Part shown: piece by piece, positions 25,134 to 33,134 of the stretch | Layout: each line of letters starts with the position of its first letter | Position numbering within the stretch: the stretch's first letter is position 1 | Origin: Spirochaetota bacterium | Lineage (GTDB): Bacteria > Spirochaetota > Spirochaetia > Treponematales > Rectinemataceae | Length of the DNA: 64,000 nt | Assembly: GCA_029265615.1 (NCBI GenBank) | Contig: JAJUIB010000007.1 | Span: 60,374-124,373 of the forward strand | Reading direction: 5' to 3' | Made by a program: the position numbers and the translations under genes | Notes under the pieces: model-generated | What the model was told of the DNA's origin: nothing | The model's input: the letters and a program-made list of their open reading frames with translations, nothing else | Database searches by the model: none

Positions 25134-27262
25134 AGTGGGTGAAAAAGGATGTACCTGCCGCAGCCGTCAAGGAGCTCGCAAACCGCTACGGCCTTAGCCT
25201 CCTCGATGCGGCGATCCTTGTCCGACGAGGAGTCGTGAAGCCCAGCGATGTGCTCTACTTCCTTGAAGACGAGCCCCGGTTCCTCCACAATCCGTTTTTG
25301 CTCGAGGGTATGGAGGACGCGGTTGACCGCATCCTCCTCGCCCAGGACGAGGGCGAAAAGGTCCTCGTGTTCGGCGACCGCGATGCAGACGGCGTTACAA
25401 GTACGGTGCTCGTGGTCGAAGCCCTGCGCGAACTCGGCCTTGAGACAAGCTGGCGCGTTCCGCGCGCTAACGAGCCCTATGGGCTTTCAGCCGCGGCGAT
25501 CGAGGAATTCGCCGTAGCGGGTGGTAGCCTTATCCTCACGGTGGATTGCGGCATCTCGAACCATGCGGAGGTGCAAAAAGCCGCCGAACAGGGCATCGAC
25601 GTCATCATCCTCGACCACCACCTTCTCAAAGCCGCAGAGCCGCCCGAGGCGCTTGCGGTTGTCGACCCCAAACTCGAGGGAACGGCGTATCCATTCCGCG
25701 ACCTTGCAGGATGCGGTGTCGCGTACAAACTCGCCTGCGCTCTCAAATTCGCCCGCTCGGGGCTCTACAAACAGGAGGTAGCCCTTCTCAATGTCCGTCC
25801 AGTGAAGGATGCCTACCTCGTCGAAGCCGTCCGTCTTTCGAATCTCGCGGCGACCGGGCGGCTCGCCGAAACCATTGTGCCGGGGATGGTCGATCTCTCG
25901 TCGACGCGCATCCTTCCCTTCCTGAAGGGGCGACAGATATTCGTCTGGGATATCGAACTGCAGCGAAAGCTCTTCGCAAAAGCCTTCGGCCACGCCGCGG
26001 AACTCGAAGCCTACGATCTTGCGCGCGACGTGGGCGAGCTTATTCCTTCGACGCGCGGTCAGAGCCTCCTCAGGCTCCGCGAACTCTCCAAGATGGGGCG
26101 GTATCGCGATCGCCCGCCTGAGGAGCTTGACGTCTTTGAGAATCTCTTTGTGTCCTTCGCCCTCAAAAAGTCCTCGTGGTTCGGCGATGACGACCTTGCG
26201 CGCCTCCAACTCGTCGCTCTTGGCACGGTCGCCGACCTCATGCCGCTCCGCGACGAAAACCGCATCCTCGTGCGCCGCGGCCTTGCGGCGCTCAACGCCC
26301 GCCCGCGACCGGGCGTCGCGGAGCTTCTGCGCAAGCTACAACTCGGAGGCAAGCGTATCGGTGCGGTTGATGCCGCATGGCAGGTTACACCGGTCATCAA
26401 TGCCGCCGGGCGGATGGGGAGGGCGGACGAAGCGGTGCGCCTCTTTCTCAGCGAAGACGCCCGCGAACGTGAAACGCTGGCCGACGCCCTCATCGCGATG
26501 AACCAGGAACGGCGCCGCCTCGGCGCGGAATGCTGGGACATCCTCTATCCGAAAGCGCAAGAAAGCCTTGCCGCACATGAAAATAAGCTCATCGTCGTGG
26601 GGTCGGAAGGCATACATCGCGGCATCACCGGCGTCCTTGCGGCGAAAGTGACAAACGTCTTCGCTGTCCCCGCCGTCGTGGCCGCATTCCAGGACGATGG
26701 CACCGTCGTCGGCTCAATCCGCTCCGCCCGCGGCTTCGATGTGTCATCGTTTCTCGCGTCGAGCGCCGACCTCTTCATCGATTATGGCGGCCACGACGCC
26801 GCAGCAGGCTTTAGCCTGCGCGCAGCGGACTGGCCCGAATTCGAGCGCCGCGCCCGGGCGTATGCAGCCGGCATCGATCTTGCGGACGATGAAGGGCAGA
26901 TCGAGATCGACGCGGAACTACCTCACAACTACCTCACCCTCGCACTCGCCGACCTTGCCGAACGATTCGAGCCCTATGGTTCGGACAATGAGCCGCTTGT
27001 CTTCATGGCGCGCGATGTGCCGATCATCGCAGCCGACATCGTCGGCAAGCGCGAGGCCAATCATCTCAAACTCACCCTTGATTTCGGCACACACAAGTGG
27101 CCCGCCCTCTACTGGAGCGCCGCCGAGCGCCTTGAGCGGGATTTTACAACGCAGGACCGCATCGACCTCGTCTTCAAGGTAACAGTCAACCGCTACATGG
27201 GCACCGATACGCCACAGCTTGAGGTAATCGACCTCCGGAAAAGCGAGAAGGGAGCGCCCTAA
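25130..27262 (+). CDS. recJ: Single-stranded-DNA-specific exonuclease RecJ
   Basis: 710 residues. DHH-family motifs: DRDADGVTST (motif I), LTVDCGISNHAE (II), ILDHHLL (III, the DHH), GVAYKLACALKF (IV), and the DHHA1 part with NAAGRMGRADEA and DYGGHDAAAGFSL; OB-fold at the C-terminus. RecJ degrades ssDNA 5'-3' in the RecF pathway and mismatch repair. About 110 residues longer than the E. coli protein; the extra length lies mainly in the middle (about 230-340). The ATG overlaps the pdp stop, so the two genes form one unit; recO lies upstream on the same strand. Confidence 0.92.
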   Translation: MKWVKKDVPAAAVKELANRYGLSLLDAAILVRRGVVKPSDVLYFLEDEPRFLHNPFLLEGMEDAVDRILLAQDEGEKVLVFGDRDADGVTSTVLVVEALRELGLETSWRVPRANEPYGLSAAAIEEFAVAGGSLILTVDCGISNHAEVQKAAEQGIDVIILDHHLLKAAEPPEALAVVDPKLEGTAYPFRDLAGCGVAYKLACALKFARSGLYKQEVALLNVRPVKDAYLVEAVRLSNLAATGRLAETIVPGMVDLSSTRILPFLKGRQIFVWDIELQRKLFAKAFGHAAELEAYDLARDVGELIPSTRGQSLLRLRELSKMGRYRDRPPEELDVFENLFVSFALKKSSWFGDDDLARLQLVALGTVADLMPLRDENRILVRRGLAALNARPRPGVAELLRKLQLGGKRIGAVDAAWQVTPVINAAGRMGRADEAVRLFLSEDARERETLADALIAMNQERRRLGAECWDILYPKAQESLAAHENKLIVVGSEGIHRGITGVLAAKVTNVFAVPAVVAAFQDDGTVVGSIRSARGFDVSSFLASSADLFIDYGGHDAAAGFSLRAADWPEFERRARAYAAGIDLADDEGQIEIDAELPHNYLTLALADLAERFEPYGSDNEPLVFMARDVPIIAADIVGKREANHLKLTLDFGTHKWPALYWSAAERLERDFTTQDRIDLVFKVTVNRYMGTDTPQLEVIDLRKSEKGAP

Positions 27263-27332
27263 GTCCCCGCACTCACGTGACGCTTGCCGCGTGGTGTAAG
27301 CGCGGCTTTTGTCATTTTTCGCACCACGCCCC

Positions 27333-27362
27333 TTGACCAACTGGGCCGCTCCTCGGTAATGT
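27333..27362 (+). promoter_or_regulatory. Promoter of the tRNA-Gln/tRNA-Glu unit
   Basis: TTGACC at 27333-27338, 18-nt spacer, TAATGT at 27357-27362. Transcription would begin about 15 nt before tRNA-Gln. Confidence 0.5.
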
Positions 27363-27384
27363 ACGCCTATCGAGCGAACGCCGC

Positions 27385-27455
27385 TCCCCGGTTGTGTAAT
27401 GGTAGCACGACAGACTCTGGATCTGTTTGTGGGGGTTCGAATCCTCCCTGGGGAA
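27385..27455 (+). tRNA. tRNA-Gln (anticodon CUG)
   Basis: Seven-base-pair acceptor stem TCCCCGG / CTGGGGA (one G-U), D-arm with GTAATGGTAGCAC, anticodon stem ACAGA / TCTGT around loop CTCTGGA (anticodon CTG) and T-arm GGGGG-TTCGAAT-CCTCC. The 3' CCA is not encoded (TAC follows the discriminator A). Confidence 0.95.
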
Positions 27456-27506
27456 TACAGCCGATAGCGGCCTGTCGCTGATTCCGCGCTAAAGCAGAAC
27501 CAGCGA

Positions 27507-27546
27507 CGCAGAGATATATATCTCTTATGAGATATATATCTCTGCG
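27507..27546. repeat. 40-nt double palindrome between the two tRNA genes
   Basis: Perfect 18-bp inverted repeat with a 4-nt loop TTAT (arms 27507-27524 and 27529-27546). Each arm also contains the same self-complementary 14-mer GAGATATATATCTC (27511-27524 and 27529-27542). It ends two bases before tRNA-Glu. In RNA it would form a long hairpin, possibly a processing signal; in DNA it is two tandem operator-like palindromes. Confidence 0.8.
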
Positions 27547-27547
27547 C

Positions 27548-27619
27548 GGCCCCTTCGTCTATCGGTTAGGACAAAAGATTCTCAATCTTTAAAGAGGGGT
27601 TCGACTCCCCTAGGGGCTA
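27548..27619 (+). tRNA. tRNA-Glu (anticodon CUC)
   Basis: Acceptor stem GGCCCCT / AGGGGCT (one G-U), D-arm with CTATCGGTTAGGAC, anticodon stem AAAGA / TCTTT around loop TTCTCAA (anticodon CTC), T-arm GGGGTTCGACTCCCC. Discriminator A27619; CCA is not encoded. Confidence 0.95.
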
Positions 27620-27622
27620 ACG

Positions 27623-27660
27623 ACAAAGAAGCCGACCGTAAGGTCGGCTTCTTTGTTTTA
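27623..27660 (+). terminator. Terminator of the tRNA unit
   Basis: Perfect 15-bp stem ACAAAGAAGCCGACC / GGTCGGCTTCTTTGT with a GTAA loop, followed by a T-rich tail. Confidence 0.88.
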
Positions 27661-27695
27661 CGATCCCAAAGGCGGGCAAGCCGTACGGACCCCGC

Positions 27696-27725
27696 TTGCC
27701 GATAAAGCGCATGCGGCGCTATGCT
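27696..27725 (+). promoter_or_regulatory. Promoter of the diacylglycerol kinase gene (leaderless)
   Basis: TTGCCG at 27696-27701, 18-nt spacer, TATGCT at 27720-27725. The ATG at 27732 begins 7 nt after the -10 box; no Shine-Dalgarno sequence is present. Confidence 0.5.
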
Positions 27726-27731
27726 CCCCTC

Positions 27732-28634
27732 ATGCGCTACCTCCTCATCGCCAACCCCGCTTCGGGACCGGGCGCCGCGGCTACCGAAGCCACGCGCGTG
27801 GCCGCATGGTTCGCACAACGCGGGGACGAGGTGGTTGTCCGTTTGACGGCGGGACCGGGACATGCGACACGGCTTGCACGGGAGGCCTCGGGCTATGACG
27901 CGGTGATCGCAGGAGGCGGCGACGGAACCATCAACGAGGTCATAAACGGCCTTGCGGGGCGCACCATGCCGCTTGGCATCATCCCCTGGGGCACCACCAA
28001 TGTCTTTGCGCGTGAGATGGGCCTGCCGCGCGGCATCAGGCGTTGTGCGCGGGTCGTTCGCAAGGGACGGATGGCCCGCCTTGACCTCGGAAAATGCGGC
28101 GAAAGGCGGTTCCTCATGATGGCGGGCGCAGGCATCGACGCCTATGCGCTTGAACGCATGCGCGGCAAAAACTGGAAACGACTATTCGGCGTGACTGGCT
28201 ATGCGATCGGCGCGATATTCGCCTTTGCAGGCTACCATGACGCCGAAATCACCGCCGCCTTCCCTTCCGGTCGGCGCATACGGGGGAGCTATGTGCTCGT
28301 GTCGAACACCCGGCTGTATGGCGGCATCCTCACCCTCGCGCCCCGCGCGACCCCGACGGACGGTCTCCTCGATGTCTTTGTCTATCGAGGAAAGAGCCGC
28401 TGGGGACTCGCATCCTTCCTCCTCGGGCTCCTCCTCACACCGCATCACGCACTACAGGGGCGATCGATCATCCGGACAACCTCAGTGAGCCTGTCGTCGT
28501 GCGCGCGGGTGAAAGTCCAGCTCGACGGGGATCCCTACGACGCCTTGCCGCTCGACATAAGCGTCGAACCCGCAGCACTCTCGGTGATCCTTCCGAAGCG
28601 GCGGCTTAAGGCGCTCGGCGCAAAGCACGCGTAA
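27732..28634 (+). CDS. Diacylglycerol/sphingosine-type lipid kinase
   Basis: 300 residues from ATG 27732 (MRYLLIANPASGPG), the usual beginning of DagK-catalytic-domain proteins. Motifs: phosphate-binding NPASG, AGGGDGTINEVINGL, and IIPWGTTNVFAREMGLPRG. The family phosphorylates diacylglycerol or related lipids with ATP at the membrane. In-frame starts at 27696 and 27711 exist, but 27732 lies where a leaderless message would begin and gives the conserved N-terminus. Confidence 0.85.
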   Translation: MRYLLIANPASGPGAAATEATRVAAWFAQRGDEVVVRLTAGPGHATRLAREASGYDAVIAGGGDGTINEVINGLAGRTMPLGIIPWGTTNVFAREMGLPRGIRRCARVVRKGRMARLDLGKCGERRFLMMAGAGIDAYALERMRGKNWKRLFGVTGYAIGAIFAFAGYHDAEITAAFPSGRRIRGSYVLVSNTRLYGGILTLAPRATPTDGLLDVFVYRGKSRWGLASFLLGLLLTPHHALQGRSIIRTTSVSLSSCARVKVQLDGDPYDALPLDISVEPAALSVILPKRRLKALGAKHA

Positions 28635-28693
28635 CTCGTCCAAGGCGCAGCCTGCCCCTTGAGCGCATGCCCACCGCGCCGCAGCTCGCGCAT

Positions 28694-28721
28694 ATAAAAA
28701 CGGGGCCGTAAAGGCCCCGTT
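28694..28721 (-). terminator. Terminator of the flavin-type exported protein gene
   Basis: Read on the minus strand: stem AACGGGGCC / GGCCCCGTT, 5-nt loop, then a run of five T. It follows the stop at 28742 by about 20 nt. Confidence 0.8.
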
Positions 28722-28741
28722 GTGCGAAGGCAGCGATAGCC

Positions 28742-29623
28742 TTATTTCGAGAATTTTACCCGCTGCTCGGCAAGCGCCATTTTGTATGCCGCCTGCAGCT
28801 CGAGGGCGTAGTGGGGAAAGTCGGAATACGTGGCCCCCGTGACGGCATCAGCAACCGCATAGACCATGTCATCGGGCGCCGTGTACGTCGCGACCGAGGC
28901 GCGTGCATCGATCTTTTTGTCTTCCTTGAGCGTAACCTTGGTCTTTTTCAGCGTGAATGCCGTGTAGTTGGCCGTGGGATTCGCCTTGAAAAAGTCGAGC
29001 AGTGCCTTGGTATTGTACCGATAGCCAATGGAATCCGCCGAAAGCGGCATGTAGACCGAGGCCGGATTGGCCTTGTCCATGTGGCCGTAGTGGACGGTCT
29101 CGGAGGCTTTCTTGCCGACCGTAACCTTGAGACCCTCGATCTTCACATTGACCAGCGTATCGGCCCTGCAGGCGGCGGCATAGGCCGCTGCGCGGATGGG
29201 ATTGGACATAAGCCCTTCGAAGTCGCGCTCGTACTGGCGGCTCGGCTTCGTAAATCCATCCTTGCCGGGGCTGTACTGGGACCAGATATAGGTTTTGCCA
29301 TCGGGCTGAAGGTTGTAAATGTAGAACATATACCCACGGATCTCGGGATCGGGATGGGTCGTATTGGCAAGCGGGTCGGGTACGCGCACCACCGCACCGT
29401 CAACGAGCGACTTGCCGTCGGGAGAATTGAACTCTGCCCAGCCACCCGGTCCCTGCCACTCGGCGATGGAAGCGGCGGTGACCTTGCCCGCCTTGTCAAT
29501 CGTCACGGTTGCCTCACCGATGTACCCGCCCTGATGGGCGACAAAATACTTGGTGGCCGTCTGGGCGGAAACCGCGACCACGCAGGCCAAAAGCGCAATG
29601 GAAACAACGAGTATTCGTTTCAT
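28742..29623 (-). CDS. Exported protein with FMN-binding/flavinylation-type motif
   Basis: 293 residues from an ATG with a GGAGG Shine-Dalgarno sequence. Signal peptide MKRILVVSIALLACVVAVSA. Near the C-terminus the motif DAVTGATYSDFPH matches the D-x-x-[ST]-G-A-[TS] site at which ApbE attaches FMN through a Thr in FMN_bind and NqrC/RnfG-like domains. An earlier beta-rich part (YIGEATVTIDKAGKVTAASI) resembles the start of an FMN-binding domain. No apbE gene is seen in this window. Likely a periplasmic electron carrier or redox protein; partner unknown. Single-gene unit with its own terminator. Confidence 0.65.
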   Translation of the reverse strand: MKRILVVSIALLACVVAVSAQTATKYFVAHQGGYIGEATVTIDKAGKVTAASIAEWQGPGGWAEFNSPDGKSLVDGAVVRVPDPLANTTHPDPEIRGYMFYIYNLQPDGKTYIWSQYSPGKDGFTKPSRQYERDFEGLMSNPIRAAAYAAACRADTLVNVKIEGLKVTVGKKASETVHYGHMDKANPASVYMPLSADSIGYRYNTKALLDFFKANPTANYTAFTLKKTKVTLKEDKKIDARASVATYTAPDDMVYAVADAVTGATYSDFPHYALELQAAYKMALAEQRVKFSK

Positions 29624-29889
29624 CGTCGTACCCTCCTTGGGATTGCGGCTATGTTGTCATAGCCAAACTGACACAAATAGAGAATTATGCAACTTTTTCA
29701 GCTTGTAAAGAGCTTTTATTATTCAAAAAACTTTATATAACATTTTCCAAGCATATCACAGAAGCCGGCCAAAGGGGCTTCAGCTATGCATAGCCCGCAG
29801 AAAATGCAAAAGGCCTCTGCGGCGTCTGCCGTAGAGGCTCCTTCGCGGTATGCGTCCGTCACAGCCTTACGCGCGCACGAGCGAGGGCA
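29624..29889. other. AT-rich intergenic region
   Basis: 266 bp. The part at about 29640-29760 is much richer in A+T than its surroundings (TTTTATTATTCAAAAAAC) and probably holds the promoter of the leftward exported-protein gene. The rest holds the terminator of the next leftward gene. No coding potential seen. Confidence 0.4.
29801..29838 (-). terminator. Terminator of the coiled-coil lipoprotein gene
   Basis: Read on the minus strand: GCCTCTACGG / CCGCAGAGGC (one mismatch) followed by TTTTGCATTTT. Confidence 0.75.
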
Positions 29890-30465
29890 TCACTTTTTGC
29901 GCGTTGCGGACTGGACAGCCTGAGCGATGGCGGAACGCAGGTCGGCAAGAGCCTTTTCGGCGGAGCCTGCCGCATCGGCGGCCTTATAAAACTCCCCGGA
30001 GGCAAATGCCGTTTCCGCATCGACAATCTTGGACTTTGCGGCGGCAAGTTCGGCGCTCCGTGCGCTCCGATCGAGCACCGGCTTTTTGAGTTTGAGCGCG
30101 GCGGCAAGGAGCTTTTCGACCTCCGGAGCCGCTTTCTTGGCTGTGGCGATGAGTTCGGCCGCACGAGATTTGGCGCGATCTTTGTTTCCGGGAGCCGCCG
30201 CAATCGCCGCCTCGGCAGCCTCGGAGGCTGAAAGCGCAAGCGTCTTTGCCTTGTCGTATTTCTTCGCGGCAAGCTCTTTGCGCATCTCGGCCAATGCATC
30301 CTGAGCGCGCTTCAACTCGGCGGGAGCATAGGTCTGAACATCGGCCGACTTCTCGGCTTTCGCGACTGCGGCCTCGGCAGCATCCACCTCGGCTTTGGGC
30401 GGCTTGGCGCAGGAAGCGAGGGCGAGTAGCACAAGGGCGGGAACAAGCCATAGGCGGCGTTTCAT
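29890..30465 (-). CDS. Ala/Lys-rich coiled-coil lipoprotein (DUF4398-like)
   Basis: 191 residues from ATG 30465, with AAGGAG 8 nt upstream (a GTG nine bases earlier is also in frame). Lipobox LALASC predicts a lipoprotein. The mature protein is almost wholly helical with heptads of Ala, Lys and Glu (EVDAAEAAVAKAEKSADVQT; APAELKRAQDALAEMRKELA; KKYDKAKTLALSASEAAEAA), the pattern of DUF4398-type envelope proteins. Probably a periplasmic structural or peptidoglycan-associated protein, but no ligand-binding domain is visible. Confidence 0.72.
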   Translation of the reverse strand: MKRRLWLVPALVLLALASCAKPPKAEVDAAEAAVAKAEKSADVQTYAPAELKRAQDALAEMRKELAAKKYDKAKTLALSASEAAEAAIAAAPGNKDRAKSRAAELIATAKKAAPEVEKLLAAALKLKKPVLDRSARSAELAAAKSKIVDAETAFASGEFYKAADAAGSAEKALADLRSAIAQAVQSATRKK

Positions 30466-30651
30466 CACATTCACTCCTTTGCAGGGCGCACATCACGGTG
30501 CCCCGTGCGAACCCGTACCCGGGTCCCTTACTCAAAGTATATATCGGCACGATGCCCTCTGTCCTATGCCCCGGGTGCAAAAAAGATCACTACCGCCGCC
30601 GCAAGGCCATGGACGAGGAGGCTTCACAAGCTTCGTAACACTAAGAACGGC

Positions 30652-30682
30652 TTGCCTCCGATACCCCCGCCTCGTGTATGCT
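30652..30682 (+). promoter_or_regulatory. Promoter of the CHASE2/cyclase-like gene (leaderless)
   Basis: TTGCCT at 30652-30657, 19-nt spacer, TATGCT at 30677-30682; the ATG at 30690 starts 8 nt after the -10 box, matching the layout before the diacylglycerol kinase gene. Confidence 0.45.
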
Positions 30683-30689
30683 GAACGTC

Positions 30690-33065
30690 ATGCCGAATCC
30701 CTCCGCGCGCATCACAAACGCCTTTGTCGCAACCCTGCCCCGCATCGCCGCCGCGCTCATGGCGGCGCTTACCCTCCTCGCCCTCGCCCAGCCCCTCCTG
30801 CAGACGATAGACGGCGCGGTCTACGATCTCTTTCTCGGCAGCCTCCACACGAGGGCTCCCTACCCCGAGCTTCTCCTTGTTGCACCCCGCACAAAGCCGG
30901 CAAGCGCCGAGGAACTTGCCCGCCTCATCCGTCTCCTCGACGAAGCCGAGGCAGGACGCGCGGTCGTCTTCGCTACGGAGGCATCTGCGGTCGCCAACGC
31001 CGAAGATGCCGCCTCGGCGCTCGCCCGACAGCAACGCGAACTTCCCCCCGCGATTCACGAGGCTTTTAGTCAGGTCGAAGAGGATGTCCGTGCGCTTTTT
31101 GACGGTCTGCGCCGCGGTTCTATTCCGCCTGCCGCCGCAGGCGATTATGTTGGCGCCGTTGTGGCGATGACGCGCCGTAGCGGCGAGCGACTCGCCGCCC
31201 TCGCGGCGGGAAAGCGGGATGCGAACGACGCGACGCTCGCAACCGAGGCGGCGCTGTTCGGAAGGCTCTTTCTGGGAGTTCCTCAAACGCGATGCGACGG
31301 AGCATCGGGCGGCAAGGGGCGCGAAGCTCTGGCGCTCGCATCGCGCCGCGGCGATGCATGGCATCCCGCGCCCTGCGTACCTGACGACATCGCGCCTGAG
31401 CTCGCCTCATCCGTCGCGGGAGGCGGTTTTTCGGGCCTCACGCCTGATTGGGATGGGAAGGTCCGCCGTCTCCAGCTCATCGGCGAAAGCGACGGGCTAT
31501 ACTACGCGCGGCCCGAGCTACACGCCCTCATCGCGCGCCTCGGCGGGCCTGAGGTTGAAGTGCGGCGCAACGCGCTCGTCCTCCGCGGCGCAAAGCTTCC
31601 GGGCGGCGCGGTACGCGACCTTTTCCTCGACCTCGACGATGAGGGCAAAGTCCTCATCCCCTGGCCCGCAGATGGCGGAGCGGGATTCCGCAGCCTTGAT
31701 TTTGACGAGATACGGCGGGCCGCGCGGCTTGAGGATGAGCTTTCCGCCCTGCTCTCCCGCATGGAGCGTGAACGGCTCCTTGTCGGAACAGGGGGCGCCC
31801 TCCCGAGCCTCGGACGCTATGCGGAGGGGCTGCGCGCCACCGCCACCCCCACCGCCACCCCCGGCGACACCGCACAGGCGGCAGCATGGCGCGAATCTCG
31901 TGCGCGCTTTTTCAGCGAAGCGATGGAGTATTTCGCGGTCTATCCGGAAGTGGATCTTGCCGCAGCTTTGGCCGCAAGCACGGCGGAATCTGCGGCACCG
32001 GAGGCATCGGCCGCGCTCTCGGCACGGACCTATGCGCTATTCCGCAGTCATGCGACCGCCCGAGCGCTCCTTGCAGAACTTATCCCCCTCAGGGCTAGGC
32101 TCCTTGCCGCCCTGCGCGGCTCATTCGTGTTCATCGAGGTTTCGCCGCCTGCGCGTACACCGAAGGCGCCCGGCGGCGCCACGGCCCGCGACTCGCTCGC
32201 CGCGGCAAGTCTTGCCGCACAGATTCTCGCCCCCCCGCCTTCCGGAGTGCCCCTGAGCCGCGCCCTGCCCGCTAGCGCCGCCTTGGGGCTTGGCGCGCTG
32301 TGTGCGCTTGTCACCGTCGCCTGCGCGCAAACCCGCCTTCCCCTTCTTTTCGGCACATCCGCCCTGGTGCTCGCTCTCGGCTTACTTGGCCCTGCGGCGC
32401 TATTCCATCTCGAGCGCCTCTATCTTAGCCCCCTGCCGCTCATCGCCGCCACCCTCGCAGGTCTTGCGGGCGCCTTGGCAGGCCGTGGGGTGCAAAGGGC
32501 ATGGCGCACAGGCATGTACGGAACAGGCCTCGTCGAAGCGGCGGTTCTCGTCGCCCGGCCGACGACCCTGGCGCACAAAGAGGAGGCCCTCGACCCTGCG
32601 GCGATCGAGGCGCATAGGCGGTCCTGGCTGCGACAGGCGGCTATGATCGTCACGGCGAAGGGCGGCATCCCGGAACCAGCGCCAGGCGCCAGCCTTGTCG
32701 CGCGCTTCGACGCCGCGCCTCTAGCCGCGGATGCGGCGACTCGGGCGATCGAGGCGGCCAAAGCGCTTTATGAAGTGGGGTTAGCCGTCGGCGTGAGGAT
32801 AGGGCTCGATGCGGGCAAGGTCGTGGCGATCAGACAGCGGCCGCTTCGCAGGAGGGGCGGGCTCCCCGGTGACACGCTCGGACCGGCTGCGGATCTTGCG
32901 GCGCGGCTTTCGGACCTCTGCGGCCACTACGGCGTGGGCCTCATCGCCTCGGAGGCCATCGTCGCATATGTACCGGCGGCGTCTCAGACGACGGCGCAGC
33001 GCCTTGGCCGGCTTCGCGTGGAAGGCACGGGCCGCGAGGCCGATATCTATACCCTCACGTCCTGA
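30690..33065 (+). CDS. CHASE2-type sensor fused to a degenerate class III nucleotidyl cyclase domain
   Basis: 791 residues. ATG 30690 was chosen over 30678 because it sits at the expected transcription start. N-terminal membrane helix (about 15-35), a large periplasmic sensor with CHASE2-like opening (QPLLQTIDGAVYDLFL), three membrane helices (about 530-605), then a cytoplasmic domain with cyclase landmarks: VGVRIGLDAGKVVA, GDTLGPAADLAARLSDLC, GLIASEAIV and LGRLRVEGTGREADIYTL. However, the first metal-binding Asp (FxDxxGFT) appears as VLVARPTTL, with Arg623, and the second (GD) as GA, with Ala667. Cyclase activity is therefore doubtful; a regulatory or scaffold role is more likely. Confidence 0.72.
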   Translation: MPNPSARITNAFVATLPRIAAALMAALTLLALAQPLLQTIDGAVYDLFLGSLHTRAPYPELLLVAPRTKPASAEELARLIRLLDEAEAGRAVVFATEASAVANAEDAASALARQQRELPPAIHEAFSQVEEDVRALFDGLRRGSIPPAAAGDYVGAVVAMTRRSGERLAALAAGKRDANDATLATEAALFGRLFLGVPQTRCDGASGGKGREALALASRRGDAWHPAPCVPDDIAPELASSVAGGGFSGLTPDWDGKVRRLQLIGESDGLYYARPELHALIARLGGPEVEVRRNALVLRGAKLPGGAVRDLFLDLDDEGKVLIPWPADGGAGFRSLDFDEIRRAARLEDELSALLSRMERERLLVGTGGALPSLGRYAEGLRATATPTATPGDTAQAAAWRESRARFFSEAMEYFAVYPEVDLAAALAASTAESAAPEASAALSARTYALFRSHATARALLAELIPLRARLLAALRGSFVFIEVSPPARTPKAPGGATARDSLAAASLAAQILAPPPSGVPLSRALPASAALGLGALCALVTVACAQTRLPLLFGTSALVLALGLLGPAALFHLERLYLSPLPLIAATLAGLAGALAGRGVQRAWRTGMYGTGLVEAAVLVARPTTLAHKEEALDPAAIEAHRRSWLRQAAMIVTAKGGIPEPAPGASLVARFDAAPLAADAATRAIEAAKALYEVGLAVGVRIGLDAGKVVAIRQRPLRRRGGLPGDTLGPAADLAARLSDLCGHYGVGLIASEAIVAYVPAASQTTAQRLGRLRVEGTGREADIYTLTS

Positions 33066-33096
33066 GGCGGCCGACAAAGACGCTTCTCCTGACACC

Positions 33097-33122
33097 GAAG
33101 GCGCGGGGTGTGGTGCGCCTTC
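33097..33122. terminator. Possible bidirectional terminator hairpin
   Basis: GAAGGCGC / GCGCCTTC with a 10-nt loop between convergent genes; no T run on either side, so only tentative. Confidence 0.3.
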
Positions 33123-33134
33123 GCCCCGAGGCGC

